Assembly: GCA_017629985.1 (NCBI GenBank)
Contig: JAGBWD010000034.1
Coordinates: forward strand, 85,137-149,136
From: Alistipes sp.
Lineage (GTDB): Bacteria; Bacteroidota; Bacteroidia; Bacteroidales; Rikenellaceae
Direction of reading: 5' to 3'
DNA: 64,000 nucleotides
In this document: in pieces, positions 1-8,820 of the stretch
How the letters are laid out: each line of letters begins with the position of its first letter
Position numbering within the stretch: position 1 is the first letter of the stretch
Translations under genes and position numbers: made by a program
The notes under the pieces: model-generated
Databases searched by the model: none
Told to the model about the DNA's origin: nothing
What the model saw: only the letters and a program-made list of their open reading frames with translations

Positions 1-843
1 GTCGTTACGCGAGCGTGTGTATATGCCTCCCGTCGCCGCGGTAACACTCTCAAGTAGTGGCTCACCAAGCTTTGTCACCACCATCTTACCCTCCTCATCC
101 TCGAGATGCACACCATCAATCTTTAGTGGCGTACCCTCTGGGGTTCCTATGCCTATGGCGCATATCATCACCCCTTCGGCTTTAGCCTGCTCTATTGCTG
201 CTTCGGTACTTTGGTCGTGGCCCTCACCATCGGTGATGAGGATTATCACGCGGCTCTTGGTATGTTGTGTGCTACGTGTGAAGGAGAGGAGTGCCACCTC
301 CAGCGCCTTGCCGATGTTTGTTCCCTGCTCGGCAATGAGGTCGGGCGATAGTCGCTTTGTCACCGACTCTGCCATCTTATAATCTCCCGTGATGGGTAGA
401 AGCACCTCCGCCTCATCTGCGAAGGCTACGATGCCTATACGGTCGTTGTTCATGCGCTCCACAAGGCGTGTTATAGCGTAGCGTGTGCGCGCCATACGGC
501 TTGGCGTAACATCCTCGGCGAGCATCGAGTTTGAGACATCCACCACAAGCACTATCTCGCGGCCTTGACTCTCCACCGTGCGTAGCTTCGACCCTGTCTG
601 TGGGCGTGCCAGAGCTATAGTTAGGAATCCTAGCGCTAGGGTGAGCAGTGATATCTTTATCCATCCGCGCAACGAGGAGTAGTTGGGCATGAGCTTTAGA
701 AGTGTTGCTTCGTTACCAAACTTACGCAACTTACGCTTGGCATAGAGCCTCAACATCCAGTAGAGGAGTGGCAGCGCGGCGACTACTATAAGTAGCCATA
801 GCCACTCTGGCGCTCCAAAGGTAAATATATCGGTTTTGGTCAT
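1..843 (-). CDS. batB: BatB-like von Willebrand factor A membrane protein (partial, cut by window edge)
   Basis: The reading frame starts at 843 and stays open to base 1, giving 281 residues with the C-terminus outside the window. Two hydrophobic segments (about residues 14-31 and 64-79) precede a VWA domain with a complete MIDAS signature: DVSNS at 102-106, a downstream GTNIG threonine and an ITDGEG aspartate. This is the second VWA gene of the Bat cluster, 23 bp after batA. Bat VWA proteins are inner-membrane proteins thought to form periplasmic metal-dependent complexes linked to the MoxR ATPase. The BatB assignment rests on order and domain layout; the missing C-terminus, where many BatB proteins carry a TPR, prevents a firm call. 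Confidence 0.85.
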   Translation of the reverse strand, partial: MTKTDIFTFGAPEWLWLLIVVAALPLLYWMLRLYAKRKLRKFGNEATLLKLMPNYSSLRGWIKISLLTLALGFLTIALARPQTGSKLRTVESQGREIVLVVDVSNSMLAEDVTPSRMARTRYAITRLVERMNNDRIGIVAFADEAEVLLPITGDYKMAESVTKRLSPDLIAEQGTNIGKALEVALLSFTRSTQHTKSRVIILITDGEGHDQSTEAAIEQAKAEGVMICAIGIGTPEGTPLKIDGVHLEDEEGKMVVTKLGEPLLESVTAATGGIYTRSRND

Positions 844-866
844 TGCTGTTCTATTTTTTGTAACTA

Positions 867-1850
867 TTACATTGGCAGGCGGTTAAGCACCATGCGAGCC
901 ATTAAAAACTCTGCGGCTAGGAGTATCAGCGCCAGCAGCAGCCATCCCATATACAACTCATTGTAAGATGTATAATGTGTAATCTCCACCTTGCTCTTCT
1001 CCAACTCATTAATTTGAGCATATATCTCCTTGAGTGCCTTGTTGTCCGATGCTCTAAAGTATTGGCCATTTGTCTTTGCCGCTATCTCACGTAGCAGGGC
1101 CTCGTCAATCTCCACATCTGCCATCACGTATGTCATATTTCCAAATGGGTCATACGCCGGCATAGGGGCCTTGTCGCGGCTACCCACGCCAATAGTATAT
1201 ACCTTTATTCCAAGGTCCTGTGCTATATCTGCTGCCATGATAGGGGATATCTGACCGCGGTTGTTCACGCCATCCGTTAGTAGTATCACCACCTTTGACT
1301 TTGCGCCACTCTCGCGCAGACGGTTTATCGCCGTAGCAAGGCCATTGCCTATTGCTGTGCCATCCTCCACCACGCCGCTGCGTAGTCGCGAGAGCATAGT
1401 ACCTACGGAGGCCTGGTCGGAGGTTAGAGGACACTGCGTGAAGGCCTCTCCAGCAAAGGCAACTACAGATATTCGGTCTCCGGTGCGCTCTGCAACAAAC
1501 TCTGTGGCTAGCTGTTTTGCTGCCGAGAGACGGTCTGGTGTGAAGTCTCGGGCGAGCATCGACCCAGATATATCCATTGCAATAACAATGTCGATACCCT
1601 CTGTTGTTGTCTCCTCCTCGTGGTTTACCTCTACGGGGCGCGCCAGCGCTATGATTATCGCGGCGAGGGCTGCGATGCGCAACACTATAGGCGTATGACG
1701 TAGCCAGTAGCGTAGGGTACGTGGTGCCTTGCGCGAGCCTGTTGTAGAGACGATAATCGTGGCACGGCCTCTTCCAACAAGGATGTAGTATACCACGGCA
1801 AGAGGTATAATCACCAATAGGTAGAGTATGTTTGTGTTTAGAAACTCCAT
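867..1850 (-). CDS. batA: BatA, von Willebrand factor A membrane protein
   Basis: 327 residues. Hydrophobic segments lie at about 7-25 and 53-70, a VWA domain at about 85-280, and a C-terminal membrane segment at about 304-322. The MIDAS is intact: DISGS at 93-97, DGTAIGNG for the threonine and LLTDG for the distal aspartate. The length and the TM-VWA-TM layout match BatA of Bacteroides. The start at 1850 is one base after the TAA of the TPR gene, so translation is probably coupled. Known family role: membrane partner of MoxR AAA+ ATPases in aerotolerance/envelope stress. The biochemical activity is not established. Confidence 0.9.
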   Translation of the reverse strand: MEFLNTNILYLLVIIPLAVVYYILVGRGRATIIVSTTGSRKAPRTLRYWLRHTPIVLRIAALAAIIIALARPVEVNHEEETTTEGIDIVIAMDISGSMLARDFTPDRLSAAKQLATEFVAERTGDRISVVAFAGEAFTQCPLTSDQASVGTMLSRLRSGVVEDGTAIGNGLATAINRLRESGAKSKVVILLTDGVNNRGQISPIMAADIAQDLGIKVYTIGVGSRDKAPMPAYDPFGNMTYVMADVEIDEALLREIAAKTNGQYFRASDNKALKEIYAQINELEKSKVEITHYTSYNELYMGWLLLALILLAAEFLMARMVLNRLPM

Positions 1851-1851
1851 A

Positions 1852-2691
1852 TTACCAATTCTTTTTACCAGGTATTACCAACGCCTTTTTCTTATCTTTT
1901 AGCTTATCTTGAGTCTTATCCTCCTGTGCCTGTATAGCATCGAGCATACGCTCCTTATCGCTATTTAGCTGTTGAGGGTTATCCTGTTGAGGTTGCTCTT
2001 GAGGCTCCTCCTTATTTTGCTCCTCGTCACTCTTATTTTGCTCCTGATTCTGCTCCTGATTTTGATTCTCGTTATTTTGGTTCTGCTGGTTTTGCTGGTT
2101 GTTATTATCGTTATTTTGCTGGTTGTTATTCTGTTGATTATTATCCTGTTGGTTATTTTGATTTTGGTTATTATCCTGATTGTCGTTTTGCTGTTGCTGG
2201 CTACGTTTCTGGTCTACGATACGCTTTGTTAGCACATAGTTGTACTTTGTCTCCTTATCCTCGGGATTTAGGCGCAACGACTCACGGAAGGTGTTTAGTG
2301 CCGCCTCAAACTTCTGCTCATTGAAGAGGCTCTCTCCGAGGTTTCGTAGCACTTCGGCACGCTGCTTCTTAGTGAGAAGTGTATCTGCGGCGATATCCTC
2401 ATACATCCTATATGTATGCTCGGCAAGGAGCGTAGAGTCCTCGGGTGTTGCACGGCGTAGCTGGTGGTGTGCATTGGCACGATTGTATAGTGCCTCATAG
2501 TTTGTAGAGTCATGCTCTAGGGCGCTATTATATCGGTTGAAACTTGTGCGGAAGTTATTTTTGACAAAGTTTCTATTTCCCTCACGCACCAAGCCTCGCT
2601 CACGAAGATACTGTGCTTCCACCGTGGTTGTGCCACATAGCAGCGCTACCATTATCATCACCACCGCGCCTATGTATTTGTAGTTGTTCAT
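1852..2691 (-). CDS. Secreted TPR protein with Gln/Asn-rich tail (BatC-like)
   Basis: 279 residues. A signal peptide (residues 1-26, cleavage near VEA-Q) is followed by TPR-type helices at about 30-160, with a clear repeat around ALNTFRESLRLNPED. A strongly biased Gln/Asn segment (about 165-225) then grades into Glu/Gln and a short basic C-terminus. The TPR-plus-low-complexity layout resembles BatC, but BatC usually follows batB, whereas this gene precedes batA. The start codon overlaps the upstream stop by one base (TAATG), showing tight coupling. Likely a periplasmic scaffold for the VWA proteins. The Q/N tail length is probably variable because it is encoded by near-repetitive codons. Confidence 0.75.
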   Translation of the reverse strand: MNNYKYIGAVVMIMVALLCGTTTVEAQYLRERGLVREGNRNFVKNNFRTSFNRYNSALEHDSTNYEALYNRANAHHQLRRATPEDSTLLAEHTYRMYEDIAADTLLTKKQRAEVLRNLGESLFNEQKFEAALNTFRESLRLNPEDKETKYNYVLTKRIVDQKRSQQQQNDNQDNNQNQNNQQDNNQQNNNQQNNDNNNQQNQQNQNNENQNQEQNQEQNKSDEEQNKEEPQEQPQQDNPQQLNSDKERMLDAIQAQEDKTQDKLKDKKKALVIPGKKNW

Positions 2692-3836
2692 TATTCGTCA
2701 ATCTTTGTCTCAATGGTTATCTCACGCTTATCCTTGTTGTGAGGCTCCTCCTCACACTTTGTGTTCTCCACAAAGTAGAATGCACGTGTATAAGCTACCT
2801 CGTTCTCCTCTGCCTCGGGTATCACCTTTGCAAATTTCACGAAGTCTGCAGTTTGGAATATCTGCATAAGGTCGCCACGGCTCTCTCGCGACATCTCCAC
2901 ATCGCGTAACTCTGCCATAACCTCGTTTGAGGTCTTATCAAGGACACTCACCTGCCATCTATCCTCTATATATATCTTTAGGATTGATGTTAGCGAGGAG
3001 TAATATAGCTTATGCTTGTTATTTTGCCAGAGCTTACGATTCTTAAGCTCCTCGAGGGCCTTTATAGCTACTATATGTGGTGGGAGCTTTGGTGCAGGCT
3101 TCTCCATCACGGCCTCTCTTTGGCGATGTTTGGCGATGAGTGATGCCAAGAACCAGATTACGAGTGAAAGGAGAATCAACCCTATGATGCCATATATAGC
3201 ATAGTCGCGAATCTCGGCAAATTGGAATGGCAGATTCTTCTGTGTAAATATACCGTCATCCTGTAGCAGTGCCTGTGCCTTGTCGTTATCTACGCCTATG
3301 CCCTCCTGCGCCGTAGGGTCGGCCTTGAGAAATAGGGTAGTATCCAGCTCCATATACCCCTTCACGTTGAGGTACAACGTGTCACGACTATAGAGTGTGT
3401 CGGGCTTATCGCGGTTTTTGTCAAAGTAGAGTATTACAGGAAGCATCGGCAAGGCTCCAGTCTCCATTGCTGCGAGGGTATACCTCTTGCGGAGGTGTAG
3501 CTTACGGCCATCTATGCCTACTGTATCTAGCTCTGCCTCGTCTATATACTCAAATATATCCTCGTTATACTCCTCGTATGTAGAGATAGAGCGTTTCTTG
3601 CTGTGTAGCTCCTTGAGCTGCTGTGGTGTGCGTGCCTTGCGGAAGTCAGGAACACCAATGTTTACTGCTCTATCGGTCTCTATATCAATGATATATTCCA
3701 CACGGTCACCCACCTCGATACTATCTCTCGAGAAGTGTCCGCGGATGGTAGGTGTCTGGCCATGAGCCTCGGTAGTAGCTAGGAGTGTTACTATCGCTAT
3801 GAGTGGCAAGAGTATTATCTTGTTGAGATGTATCAT
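2691..3836 (-). CDS. Bat-operon membrane protein, DUF4381/BatD-like
   Basis: 381 residues. A signal peptide (1-26, EAHG-Q) precedes an exported beta-rich region that begins like the first BatD domain (VGDRVEYIIDIET). One membrane segment follows at about 212-234, then a cytoplasmic helical tail with a segment (about 255-350) that resembles the DUF4381-type C-terminus found in genes next to moxR and DUF58. It overlaps the DUF58 gene by 4 bp (ATGA). It occupies the slot called batI in some Bacteroidota descriptions. Inference: a membrane assembly factor for the VWA complex. I recognise the family by context more than by motif. Confidence 0.65.
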   Translation of the reverse strand: MIHLNKIILLPLIAIVTLLATTEAHGQTPTIRGHFSRDSIEVGDRVEYIIDIETDRAVNIGVPDFRKARTPQQLKELHSKKRSISTYEEYNEDIFEYIDEAELDTVGIDGRKLHLRKRYTLAAMETGALPMLPVILYFDKNRDKPDTLYSRDTLYLNVKGYMELDTTLFLKADPTAQEGIGVDNDKAQALLQDDGIFTQKNLPFQFAEIRDYAIYGIIGLILLSLVIWFLASLIAKHRQREAVMEKPAPKLPPHIVAIKALEELKNRKLWQNNKHKLYYSSLTSILKIYIEDRWQVSVLDKTSNEVMAELRDVEMSRESRGDLMQIFQTADFVKFAKVIPEAEENEVAYTRAFYFVENTKCEEEPHNKDKREITIETKIDE

Positions 3837-4717
3837 CGTTTCTTAAACATCTTTAATAGTTCTTTGACATAGTCGCCATTCGTTGCCACCTCGGCCATAT
3901 CTACGCGGTTGTGTGTTAGCAGCGACGCCATAGCTTCGTTTCGGGAGTTATACTGCTCGGCCCAGAACTCTCTCACACGTGGCGATGAGGTATCTAGCCA
4001 GCTGCGCTCTCCAGTCTCGGCATCCTCCACCTCTACGATACCCACATCGGGAAGCTCCGCATCGCGCCTGTCGTAGACACGTATAGCCATGATATCATGC
4101 TTTGATGAGGCAATCTTCAAGGCATCCTCGAGCTTTGGCATATCCTCCGCAGAGTTTATGAGGTCACTCAATAGGAATGTCGTTGTACGCTTCTTATTTA
4201 CACCTACAAGGAAGCGTAGAGCCTCCGAGATGTTGGTGTTGTGTCCCGATGGCGTGAAGCTTACCAACTCTCTAATAATCATGAGAATATGACTACGTCC
4301 CTTCTTTGGGGGTATAAACTTCTCTATGTGGTCGGAGAAGAGTATACATCCCACCTTGTCGTTATTCTTTGCCGCCGAGAAAGCTAGCGTTGCAGCAATC
4401 TCTGTGGTGAGGTTCTTCTTTGTAAGCTCCTCGGAGCCAAACATACGTGATGGTGACACATCCACAAGGAGCATCATCGTAAGCTCGCGCTCCTCTTCGT
4501 AGACCTTCACATGTGCGCGGTGTGAGCGTGCTGTTACGTTCCAGTCTATGTCGCGCACATCATCTCCGGGGCGATACTCTCTCACCTCCGAGAATGACAT
4601 ACCACGGCCACGAAAGGCTGTGTGATACTTACCTGCGAAGATCTCATCCGAGAGTCCGCGGGTTTTAATCTCTATGCGTCTTACACGCTTCAGTATCTCC
4701 TCTTCGTGGAAGCTCAT
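3833..4717 (-). CDS. DUF58 domain protein (VWA-like, MoxR-associated)
   Basis: 294 residues without signal peptide or membrane segment. It contains the DUF58 hallmark FSEVREYRPGDDVRDIDW near residues 42-60, followed by a VWA-like core with a partial MIDAS (LLVDVSPS). DUF58 proteins are encoded directly after MoxR ATPases in most bacteria and are regarded as their cytoplasmic VWA partners. The start codon overlaps the moxR stop (TAATG). It is shorter than the membrane-anchored DUF58 proteins of Proteobacteria, as is usual for Bacteroidota. Function inferred: it links MoxR to the membrane VWA proteins BatA/BatB. Confidence 0.88.
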   Translation of the reverse strand: MSFHEEEILKRVRRIEIKTRGLSDEIFAGKYHTAFRGRGMSFSEVREYRPGDDVRDIDWNVTARSHRAHVKVYEEERELTMMLLVDVSPSRMFGSEELTKKNLTTEIAATLAFSAAKNNDKVGCILFSDHIEKFIPPKKGRSHILMIIRELVSFTPSGHNTNISEALRFLVGVNKKRTTTFLLSDLINSAEDMPKLEDALKIASSKHDIMAIRVYDRRDAELPDVGIVEVEDAETGERSWLDTSSPRVREFWAEQYNSRNEAMASLLTHNRVDMAEVATNGDYVKELLKMFKKR

Positions 4718-5715
4718 TATGGTACGATGACGTTATTTAGGATGTCGGTGATAATCTGCTCTGTGGTGATGTTTTCTGCCTCTGCCTCGTATGTAAGGCC
4801 GATGCGGTGACGCAATACATCGTGACATACGGCACGCACATCCTCTGGAATCACATATCCGCGGCGCTGTATGAAGGCGTAAGCGCGTGCTGCTTTTGCT
4901 AGGGCTATGCTGGCACGTGGTGAGCCTCCGTAGGCGATTAGTGGCTGGAGACTCTGCAGGTGATACTCCGCAGGCTCGCGGGTAGCGAAGATGATGTCTA
5001 TAATATATCGCTCAATCTTCTCGTCCATGTATACCTTGTTTACCACCTCTCTAGCACGTAGGATATCCTCGGGGGTGATTACCTTGTTCACCTCGGGCAT
5101 TCCTGCGCCGCGGAGGTTCATGCGTATAATGTCTAGCTCCTCGGCACGTTTAGGGTACGATATCTTTGCCTTGAGCATAAAACGGTCTACCTGTGCCTCT
5201 GGGAGAGGGTATGTACCCTCCTGCTCGAGGGGGTTCTGCGTAGCAAGCACAAGGAAAGGCTTTGGAAGGGGATAGGTGTTATCACCTATGGTCACCTGCT
5301 TCTCCTGCATCGCCTCCAAGAGTGCTGACTGCACCTTTGCTGGGGAGCGGTTAATCTCATCTGCAAGCACGAAGTTTGCGAAGATAGGGCCATGCTTCAC
5401 TGTGAAATCCTCGTTACGCTGTGAGTAGATGAGCGTACCAATAAGGTCGGCAGGGAGTAGGTCGGGGGTAAACTGTATACGTGAGAACTTTGCATCTACA
5501 GCCTTTGAGAGTGTTGTGATAGCAAGGGTCTTTGCCAAACCTGGAACACCCTCTAGCAGGATATGACCATCCGAGAGAAGACCGATAAGTAGTGTGTCGA
5601 TGAGATGTTGCTGACCAACGATGACACGTGATATCTCCTTACGTAGAGTATCCACAAATACTGACTCCTCCTGAATATGAGCATTTAGCTCCTTGATGTT
5701 TACTACTTCATTCAT
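4717..5715 (-). CDS. moxR: MoxR family AAA+ ATPase
   Basis: 332 residues. AAA_3 ATPase with Walker A GVPGLAKT (56-63), Walker B ending LADE (117-120), and sensor-1 ATQNP (158-162), followed by the AAA lid. MoxR ATPases act as chaperone-like machines on VWA-domain partners, here the DUF58 and Bat proteins encoded directly downstream. It is the first gene of the operon, with a TAnnTTTG box about 65 bp upstream of the start. Length and motifs are normal for the family. Confidence 0.93.
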   Translation of the reverse strand: MNEVVNIKELNAHIQEESVFVDTLRKEISRVIVGQQHLIDTLLIGLLSDGHILLEGVPGLAKTLAITTLSKAVDAKFSRIQFTPDLLPADLIGTLIYSQRNEDFTVKHGPIFANFVLADEINRSPAKVQSALLEAMQEKQVTIGDNTYPLPKPFLVLATQNPLEQEGTYPLPEAQVDRFMLKAKISYPKRAEELDIIRMNLRGAGMPEVNKVITPEDILRAREVVNKVYMDEKIERYIIDIIFATREPAEYHLQSLQPLIAYGGSPRASIALAKAARAYAFIQRRGYVIPEDVRAVCHDVLRHRIGLTYEAEAENITTEQIITDILNNVIVP

Positions 5716-5777
5716 TGTTATATCGTTTTTTACTCTTTTCTACATGACGAAACGCCACACATGGCGCACATATTATG

Positions 5778-5785
5778 CAAAGTTA
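5778..5785 (-). promoter_or_regulatory. Predicted -7 box (TAACTTTG) for the moxR/bat operon
   Basis: On the minus strand the sequence reads TAACTTTG, matching the Bacteroidota sigma-ABfr -7 consensus TAnnTTTG. No clear TTTG -33 box was seen at the expected distance. The leader (about 60 nt) contains a small palindrome, GCGCCATGTGTGGCG, on the minus strand. Confidence 0.6.
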
Positions 5786-5805
5786 TAAAATTTATTTGAT
5801 AACTC

Positions 5806-7230
5806 CTACTCTTCAACATAGTTACGTATGCCCGAGATAGGCTTTGGGATGCTATGTGTTGCTACAACCTCCATCATTTGCTCTACGGCACGTGTTGAGG
5901 ATTGAGATATGCTCTTACCTGTTATGTCGGCGAGTGCTGTGGCGAGAGCAATGTCGTAGCTAGCATCGCCCCACGTTGTGCGTGGTAGAGGGTAGTTCTT
6001 GTCGCTAACTCCCATGCCATTACTCTGCGATGTAAGGTCTATATCTGGGATGATACCATCTCCCCAGCCCCCGAAGCCCTTGGCATCTAGGCACATAAAG
6101 GTTATCGGAGCATACTCCACAGTGGTAGAGCCTATGGTAAGGCGTGTTACATCCATGCCACAGTTTTTACCCTCGGTTGTTGAGCCTATGAGCCTCACGG
6201 GGAAGTCCAAGCCTCGAAGTCCCATGACCACAAGCTCCGATGCCGAGGCGGTATATCCCGAGCCGATAACCGTGAGACGCTCAAGGTTTAATATCTGGCC
6301 TGTATTCTGTAGCACAATCTCGGTGATTTTGTTGCTCTTGGTGTTGTTCTTATTGCGCACTATGCTGCACAATAGGCCATTCTCGAACCTCGCAGGGAGA
6401 AGCGCTGCGCAGAGCTTCGATGCCGAGTTCACGGCGCCACCGCCATTACAACGTAGGTCGAGGATGAACTCCTCTGCGCCCTCTGCGGCAAGCTGCTCTA
6501 TCGCTCCTATAAGTTGCTCGTCATACTCCGACTCAAAGCCCGTGTACACAAGATAACCTATCCTCTTGTTGTAACCCTTAACATCTATGATGTCGCTGTA
6601 AACCACCGTTGTAGGTGTGAATTGACCCTTCGATAGTGTCACGCTGAAGCTCTCGGCATCGCACTGTCGGTAGAGAGTTAGGTTTAGCGATGCCACGCTA
6701 CTACTCTCTATGGCGTTAAAGCGCTCGGCATAGTTGCTCGGATTTAAAGGCGTGTTGCTGACCATTGTGATTACGTCACCACGCAAGATGCCTGCCTTCT
6801 CGGCTGGGGAGCCGGGGTATACGTTTTCGATGAAGAAGCCATAGTTGCCCTCATTGTTAATAATAGCTATGGTGTAGTGTAGCGAAATGCCAAAACCTGT
6901 GGTCGTGGCACGTGTGGTGCTAGATACCTCCCTTATGTAGGAGTAGAAGGCACGTTGTCCCTGGCTGTTGTAGTAGCCATCGTCAATATTTGTTGAGAGC
7001 TTGGCAAGCGAGTTGTCGAGATACTCCTCCCAGGGGAGTGTGCGGTTGAAGGTGCTGCTCTTCTCCTTAACCTCATCGAGCCAGTAATACTCGTTTGTAA
7101 GGCGCTCGTCTATATATGCTACGATGTTGTTATCATATTTACCACCCTGTGGAGGGTTATCCACACCTGGGTAGTTTGGGGTTGTGCATGCGACAAATAG
7201 TAGTATGCCCAAGTAGAGTAATCTCCTCAT
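5806..7230 (-). CDS. S41 (C-terminal processing) family lipoprotein protease with PDZ domain
   Basis: 474 residues from the ATG at 7230, two bases after the nth stop. An earlier in-frame ATG at 7272 would lie inside nth and precede the signal sequence, so it is rejected. The lipobox FVAC puts the lipid Cys at residue 15, indicating an outer-membrane-anchored lipoprotein. A PDZ domain lies at about 115-190 (GSPAEKAGILRGD). The S41 core carries the catalytic TASASE motif (Ser near 329) and the downstream lysine in TTEGKN (Lys near 355). The expected role is periplasmic cleavage of exported proteins near their C-termini. It is last in the 15.0-5.8 kb run of genes. Confidence 0.88.
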   Translation of the reverse strand: MRRLLYLGILLFVACTTPNYPGVDNPPQGGKYDNNIVAYIDERLTNEYYWLDEVKEKSSTFNRTLPWEEYLDNSLAKLSTNIDDGYYNSQGQRAFYSYIREVSSTTRATTTGFGISLHYTIAIINNEGNYGFFIENVYPGSPAEKAGILRGDVITMVSNTPLNPSNYAERFNAIESSSVASLNLTLYRQCDAESFSVTLSKGQFTPTTVVYSDIIDVKGYNKRIGYLVYTGFESEYDEQLIGAIEQLAAEGAEEFILDLRCNGGGAVNSASKLCAALLPARFENGLLCSIVRNKNNTKSNKITEIVLQNTGQILNLERLTVIGSGYTASASELVVMGLRGLDFPVRLIGSTTEGKNCGMDVTRLTIGSTTVEYAPITFMCLDAKGFGGWGDGIIPDIDLTSQSNGMGVSDKNYPLPRTTWGDASYDIALATALADITGKSISQSSTRAVEQMMEVVATHSIPKPISGIRNYVEE

Positions 7231-7232
7231 AA

Positions 7233-7883
7233 CTATTTGATTATATTTATATTTTGCTTGTAATATTTGCATATCTCCGTCAGTCCGCAGCTCTTACACT
7301 TTGGGTTACGTGCCACACATACATAACGTCCATGGAGGATAAGCCAGTGGTGAGCTATGGGTAGCAACTCCTTTGGGAAGCCCCTCTCTAGTTGTCGTTC
7401 TGTGGCTAGTGGAGTCTTGGCATTTGTCGATAACCCTATGCGTGCCGAGACGCGAAATACATGAGTATCCACGGGCATCACCTCTCTACCCCATAGCACC
7501 GCCCCCACGACATTTGCTGTTTTGCGTCCTACGCCCTGCAGTGACTCCAAATCCTTTGGGTCGTATGGCACCTCGCCGTTAAACCTCTCAACAAGTTGTC
7601 GCGCTAGGGTAGCTAGATGTCTTGCTTTATTATTGGGATAGGAGATGCTCTTTATATACTGAAATATATCCTCTTCGGTAGCCTGTGCCATCTCGAAGGG
7701 CGTGGGGTATCGCTCAAAGAGCGCAGGAGTAGTCATATTCACACGCTTGTCGGTACACTGTGCCGAGAGAACCACAGCAACAAGCAACTCAAATGGTGTG
7801 CGGTAGTTTAGCTCACTCTCTGCCGTAGGCATGCTGCGTGAGAAGTACTCTATAACATATCTATATCGCTCCTTTGTAGTCAT
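7233..7883 (-). CDS. nth: Endonuclease III (bifunctional DNA glycosylase/AP lyase)
   Basis: 216 residues. The helix-hairpin-helix LQGVGRKTANV carries catalytic Lys121. The Asp of VDTHVFR (Asp139) completes the active site. The C-terminal [4Fe-4S] loop has the canonical C-X6-C-X2-C-X5-C spacing (Cys189, 196, 199, 205). It removes oxidised pyrimidines in base-excision repair. Its ATG overlaps the stop of the upstream glycosyltransferase (TAATG). Confidence 0.95.
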   Translation of the reverse strand: MTTKERYRYVIEYFSRSMPTAESELNYRTPFELLVAVVLSAQCTDKRVNMTTPALFERYPTPFEMAQATEEDIFQYIKSISYPNNKARHLATLARQLVERFNGEVPYDPKDLESLQGVGRKTANVVGAVLWGREVMPVDTHVFRVSARIGLSTNAKTPLATERQLERGFPKELLPIAHHWLILHGRYVCVARNPKCKSCGLTEICKYYKQNINIIK

Positions 7884-8818
7884 TATCTCTTCTGTTTAAG
7901 CCACATACGCCAACATATCTTCTTCACGAAGAGGCCGTATGAGGCGATGTTTTTAATAAGTGGACGGTATGCTTTTATGTCGTTCCACCACCTCTTTATA
8001 TATTCGCTGATGCCTCCATTGTAGGATAACACCCACAGTGCGGTGTTATGCCTTGAGTGTTGTAGCTCATCGTGCATCTGGCTATTGTTGTAATGCTCGT
8101 CATACCATAGCGATATGTCGTATAGCGACTCTACAAACTCTATTTTTTTGCGATAGTCGGGGTTGTGGCTCACGCTCTGCTTCAGCACACGATGTACAGC
8201 CACGGGGCAATCAACACCCACATACTTGCTGCGTGCGGCAAACCATAGCCACATAGGCAGGTCATCGGTGCGCCACTCGGGATGCTCCTCGGGGTGAACC
8301 TCTGCGTAGTATTGTGCTACAAGCTCCCTGCGAGCTACGGTGGTGCAGTTCTCGGCGGGGTTACGGCGCAGCATAGCCTCAAATGTCGTCAGACACTCCC
8401 CCTCGGGGTATATGCTTCTGTTCCCTTGCTCATCGATGCGCTCCGAACGGCCATAACACATTCCCACCTCGGGGTTTGCCTCAAGGATCTCTACCTGCAT
8501 CTGTAGCTTCTTGCGGTGTGTAAAGTAGTCATCACCATCGAGCATGGCGATATACTTACCCCGTGCCGCGGCGATGGTGCGATAGTAGTTTTTGCGCCAT
8601 CCCACATTCTTCTCCGAGGTCACTATGCGTATCGCCTCGGGGTATTGTGTGGCATAATCTTCGGCTATGGCACGTGTGCGGTCGGTGCTACAATCCTCAC
8701 CTATGACAATCTCTATGCGAAAGTCGGTCTGCTGTCGCAGCACGCTCTCTATCGCCTGGGCGATATATCGCTCATGGTTGTAGGTGGTCATAATGACCGA
8801 AAGCATCACATCCTCCAT
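7883..8818 (-). CDS. Family 2 glycosyltransferase
   Basis: 311 residues. A GT-A fold with N-terminal SVIMTTYNHERYI nucleotide-binding strand, GEDCSTDRT, and a DxD-type metal site in MLDGDDYF. No membrane segments, so it is a cytosolic or peripherally bound transferase. The acceptor and donor sugars cannot be told from sequence. It sits between pcrA (2 bp gap) and nth (1 bp overlap), far from any polysaccharide locus, so the context does not indicate a pathway. Confidence 0.85.
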   Translation of the reverse strand: MEDVMLSVIMTTYNHERYIAQAIESVLRQQTDFRIEIVIGEDCSTDRTRAIAEDYATQYPEAIRIVTSEKNVGWRKNYYRTIAAARGKYIAMLDGDDYFTHRKKLQMQVEILEANPEVGMCYGRSERIDEQGNRSIYPEGECLTTFEAMLRRNPAENCTTVARRELVAQYYAEVHPEEHPEWRTDDLPMWLWFAARSKYVGVDCPVAVHRVLKQSVSHNPDYRKKIEFVESLYDISLWYDEHYNNSQMHDELQHSRHNTALWVLSYNGGISEYIKRWWNDIKAYRPLIKNIASYGLFVKKICWRMWLKQKR

Positions 8819-8820
8819 AA

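Noticed and set aside
1972-2232. Plus-strand open frame of almost pure Leu/Ile/Val
   Set aside because: It is the complement of the Gln/Asn-rich codons of the TPR gene; composition is a mirror effect, with no start context.
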